Assembly: GCA_934659475.1 (NCBI GenBank) | Contig: CAKUHX010000014.1 | Coordinates: forward strand, 1-16,702 | Reading direction: 5' to 3' | DNA: 16,702 nt | DNA from: an uncultured Oscillospiraceae bacterium | GTDB lineage: Bacteria > Bacillota > Clostridia > Oscillospirales > Oscillospiraceae | Shown: one piece after another, positions 1 through 6,091 of the stretch | Numbering within the stretch: the stretch's first letter is position 1 | Layout of the letters: each line of letters begins with the position of its first letter | The notes under the pieces: model-generated | Seen by the model: the letters and a program-made list of their open reading frames with translations, nothing else | The model's database searches: none | Told to the model about the DNA's origin: nothing | Made by a program: the position numbers and the translations under genes

Positions 1-103
1 GGCTGGGGGCGGCAGCCAGAGCAAACATATCCCGCTCCACGATCACCGACTGGCGGCACTTGGGGCAGATATAGGCAATAAAACGCTTCTTGTTCGGATC
101 CAT
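1..103 (-). CDS. Zinc-ribbon-like hypothetical protein, N-terminal fragment
   Basis: The reverse strand reads an open frame from an ATG at 103 to the window edge, giving about 34 residues that start MDPNKKRFIAYICPKC. The CPKC pair (residues 13-16) is typical of one half of a zinc ribbon; the other half would lie outside the window. A GGAGG sits 6 nt before this ATG. A second in-frame ATG at 109 directly abuts that GGAGG, so the ATG at 103 is the better start. A good promoter lies upstream on the same strand. The gene is divergent from spoVAD. I do not recognise a function; similar short CxxC-containing proteins are common in spore-forming Clostridia but this fragment is too short to assign. 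Confidence 0.6.
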   Translation of the reverse strand, partial: MDPNKKRFIAYICPKCRQSVIVERDMFALAAAPS

Positions 104-151
104 GATCATCCTCCGTCAGCACCCCGGCCCCGCCGGGATGGATATGCGTTT

Positions 152-180
152 ATTATAATCCGCATCTGTGAATTTTTCCA
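152..180 (-). promoter_or_regulatory. Sigma-A-type promoter for the zinc-ribbon gene
   Basis: On the reverse strand a TGGAAA -35 element (180-175, 4 of 6 matches) is followed after 17 bp by a perfect TATAAT -10 (157-152). The predicted start of transcription is about 40 nt before the ATG at 103. The leader contains a small 5-bp hairpin (CCCGG 123-127 with CCGGG 133-137). Seen in sequence; not tested. Confidence 0.5.
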
Positions 181-238
181 GTCCCTTCTCTCCATGTCTT
201 TCCATTCGATCTTTTCAAAGTGCGCAGATCTTCGGCGG

Positions 239-267
239 GGATAGTTTTCTCTTTTCCGGGCAAACTG
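239..267 (+). promoter_or_regulatory. Possible sigma-G promoter of spoVAD (weak)
   Basis: GGATA (239-243), a 17-bp spacer and CAAACTG (261-267) partly match the forespore sigma-G pattern (GNATR, then CATNNTA). spoVA genes are sigma-G controlled in Bacillus, which is why I looked here. Matches are imperfect (4 of 5 and about 5 of 7), so this is a candidate only. Transcription would begin just before the GGGAGGG ribosome binding site at 281-287. Confidence 0.22.
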
Positions 268-293
268 TACCCGACCGTATGGGAGGGATCGTT

Positions 294-1310
294 ATGGCAA
301 ACAAGGTGGGACAGCAGACCATCTGTCTGACCCGTGATATTTTTCTTTTAGCCGCCGGCTGCGCCGTCGGCAAAAAAGAGGGCGAAGGCCCCCTGGGCCG
401 CTGCTTTGACAGCGTGGATAAGGACGACACCTTCGGCCAGGACAGCTGGGAAAAGGCGGAGAGCGCCATGCAGGGCAAGGCCCTGCACCACGCTCTGGAA
501 AAGCTGGGGCTGTCCCCGGGGCATCTGGACTGGCTCTTCGCCGGAGATCTGCTGAACCAGTGCGTCAGCTCCTCCTTCGCTGCCCGGGGCCTGCATATCC
601 CCTTCTTCGGACTGTATGGGGCCTGCTCCACCATGGGCGAGGGGCTGTGTCTGGCCAGCCTGGTGCTGGACAGCGGGGCCGGGGCACGGGCGGCGGCGGC
701 GGCCTCCTCCCACTTCTGCTCCGCCGAGCGGCAGTACCGCACCCCCCTGGAGTACGGCTGTCAGCGCACCCCCACCTCCCAGTGGACGGTGACAGGGGCG
801 GGGGCGGCGATCCTGGGCGTGGCCGGAGAGGGGCCGCGCATCACCCATGTGACCCCGGGAAAGATCGTAGATCGGGAGATCCGGGACACCAACAACATGG
901 GGGCCGCCATGGCCCCCGCCGCCTGGGACACCATCCGCACCCATCTGGAGGACACCGGCCGCAGCGCTGATTTCTACGACCTGATCGTCACCGGCGATCT
1001 GGGGCGGCTGGGCAGCGACCTGCTGCGCCAGCTGGCGGAGCGTGAAGGGATAAAGCTGCCCCACCACGCCGACTGCGGCCTGCTGATCTTCGACCCCAAC
1101 AGTCAGGACGTACACTGCGGCGGCTCCGGCTGCGGCTGCTGTGCCAGCGTGCTGGCGGGCCTCCTGCTGCCGGGCCTGCGGGAGGGGCGCTGGAAAAATA
1201 TCCTCTTCTGCCCCACCGGGGCCCTCCATTCCCCCACCACCGCCTTTCAAGGGGAGTCCATTCCCGGCATCAGCCACGCGGTAGCGATCACTGCAGACGC
1301 AAAGGAGTGA
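294..1310 (+). CDS. spoVAD: Stage V sporulation protein AD (SpoVAD)
   Basis: SpoVAD is a thiolase-fold, dipicolinic-acid-binding component of the SpoVA channel, which moves Ca-DPA into the forespore during sporulation and out at germination; it sits on the inner spore membrane. The protein is 338 residues, the same length as the Bacillus subtilis protein. Family signatures are visible: FAGDLLNQC (82-90), GLYGACSTMGEGL (107-119, with Cys111 at the thiolase-type position), SSHFCSAERQYRTPLEYG (138-155) and a glycine/cysteine-rich GGSGCGCCASVLAG near the C-terminus. The start is the ATG at 294, with GGGAGGG 6 nt upstream; an in-frame GTG at 168 would add 42 residues foreign to the family. spoVAE follows after 4 nt, with its ribosome binding site inside the spoVAD end. 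Odd point: spoVAC, normally just upstream, is absent; the neighbour is a divergent unrelated gene. Confidence 0.95.
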   Translation: MANKVGQQTICLTRDIFLLAAGCAVGKKEGEGPLGRCFDSVDKDDTFGQDSWEKAESAMQGKALHHALEKLGLSPGHLDWLFAGDLLNQCVSSSFAARGLHIPFFGLYGACSTMGEGLCLASLVLDSGAGARAAAAASSHFCSAERQYRTPLEYGCQRTPTSQWTVTGAGAAILGVAGEGPRITHVTPGKIVDREIRDTNNMGAAMAPAAWDTIRTHLEDTGRSADFYDLIVTGDLGRLGSDLLRQLAEREGIKLPHHADCGLLIFDPNSQDVHCGGSGCGCCASVLAGLLLPGLREGRWKNILFCPTGALHSPTTAFQGESIPGISHAVAITADAKE

Positions 1311-1314
1311 CCAT

Positions 1315-1671
1315 ATGGAGTATCTGAACGCATTTCTGTGCGGCGGCATCCTCTGTGCCATCGGGCAGCTGCTCATCGACAAGACCAAGCTCACCCCCGC
1401 CCGGATCCTGGTGGCCTATGTGACCGCGGGTGTCATTCTGGGCGGGCTGGGGGTCTATCAGTATCTCGCCGACTGGGGCGGGGCCGGTGCCACGGTGCCC
1501 CTGACGGGCTTCGGCTATCTGCTGGTCAAAGGGGTCAAAAAAGCGGTGGCGGAGCAGGGCTTTCTGGGCGCCCTCACCGGCGGGATCACCGCCGCGGCCG
1601 GGGGCATCACCGCCGCCACTTTCTTCGGCTTTCTAGTGGCGCTGATCTTCAGATCCAGGCCGAAAAAGTAA
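1315..1671 (+). CDS. spoVAE: Stage V sporulation protein AE (SpoVAE/AEb)
   Basis: This is the small membrane component of the SpoVA dipicolinic-acid channel. The 118-residue protein is nearly all hydrophobic, with likely membrane helices at about residues 4-21, 30-50 and a long Gly/Ala-rich pair at 82-113, then a basic RSRPKK tail. The opening EYLNAFLCGGILCAIGQLL and the LTPARILVAYVTAG stretch are characteristic of the SpoVAEb form. AAAGGAG (1301-1307) overlaps the end of spoVAD, and the ATG follows its stop by 4 nt, so the two genes are translated from one message. Transcription ends at the hairpin at 1676-1711. The gene acts with SpoVAD and SpoVAC; the latter must be encoded elsewhere if the channel is complete. 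Confidence 0.93.
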   Translation: MEYLNAFLCGGILCAIGQLLIDKTKLTPARILVAYVTAGVILGGLGVYQYLADWGGAGATVPLTGFGYLLVKGVKKAVAEQGFLGALTGGITAAAGGITAATFFGFLVALIFRSRPKK

Positions 1672-1675
1672 AACG

Positions 1676-1711
1676 AAAGTCACCCCCGTCCTTTGGACAG
1701 GGGGTGACTTT
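1676..1711. terminator. Bidirectional terminator between spoVAE and the GltD-like gene
   Basis: A perfect 12-bp inverted repeat pairs AAAGTCACCCCC (1676-1687) with GGGGGTGACTTT (1700-1711). The loop can add four further pairs (GTCC with GGAC) beside one bulged base. A-rich and T-rich ends flank both sides. It lies 4 nt after the spoVAE stop and 13 nt after the stop of the convergent gene, so it should end transcripts from both directions. Confidence 0.85.
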
Positions 1712-1724
1712 AACTGAATGCCGA

Positions 1725-3746
1725 TCAGATCAGCAGCTTCAGAGCGCCGGTGGGGCAGGCCTCGGCGCACTTGCGGCAGCTGCCGCAGATAGACGCCACG
1801 TCCTTGTCCCGGAACTCCGGCTTGATGACCGTGTTGAAGCCGCGGCCCACCAGACCCAGCAGGCCCTGCTTGGCAACCTCGTCGCACATCCGCACACACA
1901 CGCCGCACAGGATGCACTTGCCCTGATCCCGCTGGATGACCTCCAGCTTCTCCTCCTTATAGCTGGGGTGGGTCTCCCGGCGGCCCAGACGTTCGGGGTG
2001 GATGGGATACTGGCGGGCATAGCGGATCAGGCTGCACTCATGGTAGTCGTGGCAGCCGCACTCCAGACAGCGCTTGGCCTCGGCCATGGCCTGCTCCTTG
2101 GTGAAGCCCAGATCCACGGGCAGGAAATCACGGCGGCGCTCCTCGGCCGGGCGCTTGGGCATCACGGCGCGGGCCAGCTTCTCCCGGTCCTTGAAGTCCT
2201 CGGCGCTCACCTGCCGCTCGGAGACGAAGGGCTTGACGTATTTGGCCTCCTCACCGTTGAGATAGGCGTCCACCACCTCGGCGGCGTGGCCGCCCTCGCC
2301 GATGGCGGCGATGGCGATGGAAGCGCCCTTGTTGGTGGCGTCGCCCACGGCGAATACCCCCTCCATGCTGGTGCGGAAGGTCTGCTCATCGGCGGCGATG
2401 GTGCCCTTGCGGGTCTTGTCCAGACCCTCAAAGCCGTCGGCCTTGATGGACTGGCCCAGAGCGGAGATCACCGTGTCAACGGCCAGAGTCTCGAACTTGC
2501 CCTCTACGGGCACGGGGGAGCGGCGGCCAGAGGCATCGGGCTCGCCCAGCTCCATCACCTGAAGCCGGATGGCGGTGACCTTGCCGTTCTCACCGATGAT
2601 CTCGGCGGGATTGGTGAGGAACTTGAAGGTGACGCCCTCCTCCATGGCCTCGTCGATCTCCATCTCCTCGGCGGGCATCTCCGCCCGGGTGCGGCGGTAG
2701 ATGACGTACACATTTTCCGCCCCCAGACGCACGGCCGTGCGGCAGGCGTCCATGGCGGTGTTGCCGCCGCCCACCACAGCCACGCTGCGGCCGATCTCGG
2801 GCCTGTTCCCCAGGGCTACCTGACCCAGGAAGTCGATGCCGCCCCAAACGCCGTTCAGGTCGCTGCCGGGGCAGGACAGCTTCATGCTGGTCCACGCGCC
2901 GATGGCCACCACCACCGCGTCGTGGCTGGCCTTCAGCTGCTCCAGAGTGACGTCCTTGCCGATACGGACGTTGTTCTTCATCTCCACGCCCAGGGCGGCG
3001 ATCTGGGCGATCTCGTCGTCCACAATAGCCTTGGGCAGGCGGTATTCGGGAATGCCGTACCGCAGCATGCCGCCCATCTTGGGCATGGCGTCGTACACCG
3101 TGACCTTATGGCCCTTCCGGGCCAGGAAGTAGGCGCTGGTCAGGCCGCCGGGGCCGCCGCCGATGACGGCCACGGTCTTGCCGGTGGCGGGGGCCACCTG
3201 GGGCTCCGCCTTCCGGTCGTGGTCGGCGGCATAGGCCTTCAGGTTGCAGATGGCGATGGGCTGCTCCACATACTGGCGGCGGCAGGCCTTCTCGCAGGGG
3301 TGGGGGCACACCCGGCCGATACAGCTGGGCAGGGGGATCTTCTCCTTGATGAGGCGGGTGGCCTCATACTCGTTGCCAAGGGCGATCTGCTTCACATAAC
3401 CCTGACAGTCGGTGCCCGCGGGGCAGTTCAAAGAGCAGGGGCCCACGCAGTCGCCGCTGTGGTCGCTCATCAGCAGCTCAAGGGCCACCTTGCGGGCCTG
3501 ATCCACCCGCTGGCTGTGGGTGTGGACCACCATGCCGTCGGTGGCTACGGTGGCGCAGGAGCGCAGCAGCTTGCCGATCCCCTCGGCCTGCACCACGCAC
3601 ATGCCGCAGGCGCCGTAAATTTTCAGCTCCGGATCGTCGCACAGGTGGGGGATCTCGATCCCGTTGTCCAGTGCGATCTGCAAAACAGTCTGTCCGGCGG
3701 GAGCGGTCAGCTCACGTCCGTCGATCGTGATCTTGATCATTTCCAT
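1725..3746 (-). CDS. [2Fe-2S]/GltD-like FAD-NAD(P) oxidoreductase with C-terminal ferredoxin domain
   Basis: A 673-residue multi-cofactor flavoprotein. Residues 1-80 form a plant-type [2Fe-2S] domain (Cys36, 47, 50, 64), as at the start of NuoG and HydA. Residues 100-155 carry eight cysteines (100, 104, 108, 114, 142, 147, 151, 155) like the GltD N-terminal Fe-S region. An FAD Rossmann motif VIGGGPGG follows (194-201), a second nucleotide site VVGGGNTAMD (324-333) and the closing FAVGDATN (465-472), as in glutamate synthase small subunit and NfnB. A further cluster Cys560/563/565/571 precedes two ferredoxin motifs (Cys611/614/617/621 and 654/657/660/664). The start is the ATG at 3746 with GGGGGG 7 nt upstream. 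It is last in an operon, 13 nt after the HydB-like gene. Inference: the NADP- or ferredoxin-side subunit of a bifurcating complex. No H-cluster or glutamine amidotransferase domain is present. Confidence 0.85.
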   Translation of the reverse strand: MEMIKITIDGRELTAPAGQTVLQIALDNGIEIPHLCDDPELKIYGACGMCVVQAEGIGKLLRSCATVATDGMVVHTHSQRVDQARKVALELLMSDHSGDCVGPCSLNCPAGTDCQGYVKQIALGNEYEATRLIKEKIPLPSCIGRVCPHPCEKACRRQYVEQPIAICNLKAYAADHDRKAEPQVAPATGKTVAVIGGGPGGLTSAYFLARKGHKVTVYDAMPKMGGMLRYGIPEYRLPKAIVDDEIAQIAALGVEMKNNVRIGKDVTLEQLKASHDAVVVAIGAWTSMKLSCPGSDLNGVWGGIDFLGQVALGNRPEIGRSVAVVGGGNTAMDACRTAVRLGAENVYVIYRRTRAEMPAEEMEIDEAMEEGVTFKFLTNPAEIIGENGKVTAIRLQVMELGEPDASGRRSPVPVEGKFETLAVDTVISALGQSIKADGFEGLDKTRKGTIAADEQTFRTSMEGVFAVGDATNKGASIAIAAIGEGGHAAEVVDAYLNGEEAKYVKPFVSERQVSAEDFKDREKLARAVMPKRPAEERRRDFLPVDLGFTKEQAMAEAKRCLECGCHDYHECSLIRYARQYPIHPERLGRRETHPSYKEEKLEVIQRDQGKCILCGVCVRMCDEVAKQGLLGLVGRGFNTVIKPEFRDKDVASICGSCRKCAEACPTGALKLLI

Positions 3747-3759
3747 GTTCTGTCCCCCC

Positions 3760-5517
3760 TTAACCCACACTGATCGCGCCGAACTTACAGGTGGCCAGAC
3801 ACTGGCCGCACCGGATACACTTGGCGGGATCGATGACATGCGGCTGCTTCAGCTGGCCGGCGATGGCCCCGGCGGGGCACTTGCGGGCGCAGGCGGTACA
3901 GCCCTTACACTTGTCCGGGTCAATGGAGTACCGCAGCAGGGCGGCGCACTCCTTGGCAGGGCACTTCTTGTCGTTGATGTGGGCCTCGTACTCATCCCGG
4001 AAGTACCGGATGGTGGTCTGAACGGGGTTGGGGGCCGTCTGGCCCAGGCCGCACAGAGCGCCGTCCTTCACCGCGGCGCACAGCTCCTCCAGCAGCTCGA
4101 TATCGCCGGGCTGACCCTCGCCCTCGGTGATGCGGATGAGGACATCCAGCATACGGCGGGTGCCCAGACGGCAGTGGACGCACTTGCCGCAGGATTCCCG
4201 GGTGGTGAACTCCAGGAAGAACCGGGCCATACCCACCATACAGGTGGACTCGTCCATGACCACCATGCCGCCGGAGCCCATGATGGCGCCGGTGGCCGTC
4301 AGGGCCTTATAGTCGATCTGGGTGTCCAGCAGCTGGGCGGGGATGCAGCCGCCGGAGGGGCCGCCCAGCTGGACGGCCTTGAACTGCTTGCCGTCCCGGA
4401 TGCCGCCGCCGATGTCGAAGATGACGTGGCGCAGGGTCTGTCCCATGGGGATCTCCACCAGACCGCCCCGGCGGATCTTGCCGGTCAGGGCAAAGACCTT
4501 GGTGCCCTTGCTGTTCTCGGTGCCCATGGCGGCAAACTTCTCGCCGCCGTTGGCCATGATCCAGGCCACGTTGGCCAGAGTCTCCACATTGTTGATGTTA
4601 GAGGGCTTCTGGTGATAGCCCTTCTGGGCGGGGAAGGGGGGCTTCAGCCGGGGCATGCCCCGCTCGCCCTCCAGAGAGGCGATCAGCGCGGTCTCCTCGC
4701 CGCAGACGAAGGCGCCGGCGCCCTCTTTGATGCGCACGGTGCAGTTGAAGCCGGTGCCCATAATATTCTTGCCCAGCAGGCCCTTGGCGGTGGCCTGCTC
4801 CACGGCGTGGTTCAGACGGACGATGGCCAGAGGGTACTCGGCGCGGACGTATACGATGCACTCCTTCGCCCCGATGGCGTAGGCGGCGATGAGCATACCC
4901 TCGATCAGGTCGTGGGGGTCGCTCTCGATGACGGCGCGGTCCATGAACGCGCCGGGGTCGCCCTCGTCGGCGTTGCAGATGAGGTATTTCTCCTCCCCCT
5001 CGGACTGACGGGCGGCGTTCCACTTGAACCAGGTGGGGAAGCCGGCGCCGCCGCGGCCGGCCAGACCGGAGATCTTGATCTCCTCGATGACCTGCTCGGG
5101 AGTCATGGTGGTAAGTACCTTCTTCAGGGCCTCATAGCCCCCCTCGGCCAGATACTCGTCGATGCTGGTGGGGTCGATGACACCGCAGCGGCGCAGGGCG
5201 ATGCGGGTCTGGGCGGACAGGAAGGCGGCATCCTCGTCCCGGATGGTCAGGCCGTCCAGCCGGCTCAGGTCGCCGGAGCGCAGGGCGGAGATGATCGTCT
5301 TCGCGTCCTCGGGGCGCACATGGACCAGACGGCGGACCAGCTCCTTCTTCTCGTTCCGGATGTCCACGATAGGCTCCAAAAAGCACATGCCGATACATCC
5401 CGTGACGCCCAGGGCGATGTCCTCGCCGGGCTGAAGCAGAGCCTGAAGCTCGTCATATACCTTGCCGGCGCCGGCGGCGATGCCGCAGCTGCCCTCGCCT
5501 ACGATGATCTTCATCAT
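3760..5517 (-). CDS. HydB/NuoF-like NADH-binding FMN subunit
   Basis: A 585-residue protein with the HydB architecture of multimeric bifurcating enzymes: an N-terminal thioredoxin-like ferredoxin region (Cys11, 41, 45), the NuoF FMN/NADH core (GLAGRGGAGFPT 151-162 and NADEGDPGAFMDR 182-194), an SLBB region near 350-400, the [4Fe-4S] motif CGKCVHC (Cys443/446/449 with Cys489), and two C-terminal ferredoxin clusters (Cys537/540/543/547 and 567/570/573/577). It should exchange electrons between NAD(H) and Fe-S clusters in the cytoplasm. The message reads ATGATGA at the junction: the upstream hydC-like stop overlaps the two possible start codons, which implies translational coupling. AAGGAGG is 10 nt before the first ATG. 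Odd point: Thermotoga HydB has a CxxxxC at the N-terminal site, but here the first position is Val6, leaving three visible ligands. Confidence 0.9.
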   Translation of the reverse strand: MMKIIVGEGSCGIAAGAGKVYDELQALLQPGEDIALGVTGCIGMCFLEPIVDIRNEKKELVRRLVHVRPEDAKTIISALRSGDLSRLDGLTIRDEDAAFLSAQTRIALRRCGVIDPTSIDEYLAEGGYEALKKVLTTMTPEQVIEEIKISGLAGRGGAGFPTWFKWNAARQSEGEEKYLICNADEGDPGAFMDRAVIESDPHDLIEGMLIAAYAIGAKECIVYVRAEYPLAIVRLNHAVEQATAKGLLGKNIMGTGFNCTVRIKEGAGAFVCGEETALIASLEGERGMPRLKPPFPAQKGYHQKPSNINNVETLANVAWIMANGGEKFAAMGTENSKGTKVFALTGKIRRGGLVEIPMGQTLRHVIFDIGGGIRDGKQFKAVQLGGPSGGCIPAQLLDTQIDYKALTATGAIMGSGGMVVMDESTCMVGMARFFLEFTTRESCGKCVHCRLGTRRMLDVLIRITEGEGQPGDIELLEELCAAVKDGALCGLGQTAPNPVQTTIRYFRDEYEAHINDKKCPAKECAALLRYSIDPDKCKGCTACARKCPAGAIAGQLKQPHVIDPAKCIRCGQCLATCKFGAISVG

Positions 5518-6005
5518 ACGGCCTTGCCCTCCTTCCGCTGGTAGTCCTTCAGGATGGAGATGGCCTTTTCAGGCGTCAGAGAGCCGTAGGCCTCCTCCCC
5601 GATCATCATCACCGGGGACAGGCTGCAGCAGCCCAGGCAGGCCACCTGCTTCAGGGTGAACAGGCCGTCCGAGGTGGTCTCTCCGTCGTGGATGCCCAGA
5701 TACTCGCTGATGGCCTTTTCCATACGGTCTGCGCCGTTGACGTGACAGGCGGTGCCCTTGCACAGCATGATCAGATGCTTGCCCACGGGCTGAAGCCGGA
5801 ACTGGGCATAGAAGGTCGCAACCCCCAGCACCTTGGCGGGGGAGTTCCCCGTTTTCTCCGCGATGTGATAGATCACATCCATGGGCAGATAGCCGTAGAT
5901 CTCCTGCGCCTTCTGGAGAATGGCGATCAGGTTGCCGGAACTGTCCCCGAACGTGTCGAGCACCTTGTCCAGCGGGATCAGGTCGATCTTCTCGCAGTCA
6001 CACAT
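5514..6005 (-). CDS. HydC/NuoE-like [2Fe-2S] thioredoxin-fold subunit
   Basis: A 163-residue NuoE/HydC homologue, the usual partner of NuoF/HydB. It has the helical N-terminal part with the family motif VLGVATFYAQFRL (59-71), then the thioredoxin-like ferredoxin domain with the four [2Fe-2S] ligands Cys82, Cys87 (LCKGTACHVNG), Cys123 and Cys127 (ACLGCCSLSP). The C-terminal YGSLTPEKAISIL matches the family end. It is first of the three-gene unit and overlaps the HydB-like gene by 4 nt. AAAAGGAG lies 13 nt upstream of the ATG at 6005, which is somewhat long spacing. The 86-bp gap to the upstream nucleotidase gene shows no convincing promoter, so co-transcription from farther upstream is possible. 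Confidence 0.92.
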   Translation of the reverse strand: MCDCEKIDLIPLDKVLDTFGDSSGNLIAILQKAQEIYGYLPMDVIYHIAEKTGNSPAKVLGVATFYAQFRLQPVGKHLIMLCKGTACHVNGADRMEKAISEYLGIHDGETTSDGLFTLKQVACLGCCSLSPVMMIGEEAYGSLTPEKAISILKDYQRKEGKAV

Positions 6006-6091
6006 GATTCCAATACCACTCCTTTTCTCTCATTGGGTCTGTCAGATAAACGGGGCCTCTTCATGAGTCTCAGCTGCCAGCATCCTGAGCC

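Noticed and set aside
168..293. An N-terminal extension of SpoVAD from GTG at 168.
   Set aside because: The ATG at 294 has a good ribosome binding site and gives the standard 338-residue protein; the extension looks like untranslated leader.
1338..3773. An 811-codon open frame on the plus strand opposite the GltD-like gene, and similar long antisense frames elsewhere (for example 3664-5544, 6110-7621, 11125-13362 and 14599-16533).
   Set aside because: Each lies opposite a gene with clear family motifs, has low-complexity Gly/Ala/Leu/His composition and lacks recognisable domains. Long antisense frames are expected in GC-rich coding DNA.
6006..6091. A promoter, terminator or Rex-type redox operator between the UshA-like gene and the HydC-like gene.
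   Set aside because: Only a 5-bp hairpin without a U-tract and very poor -35/-10 matches are present; no TTGTGA-type palindrome was found.
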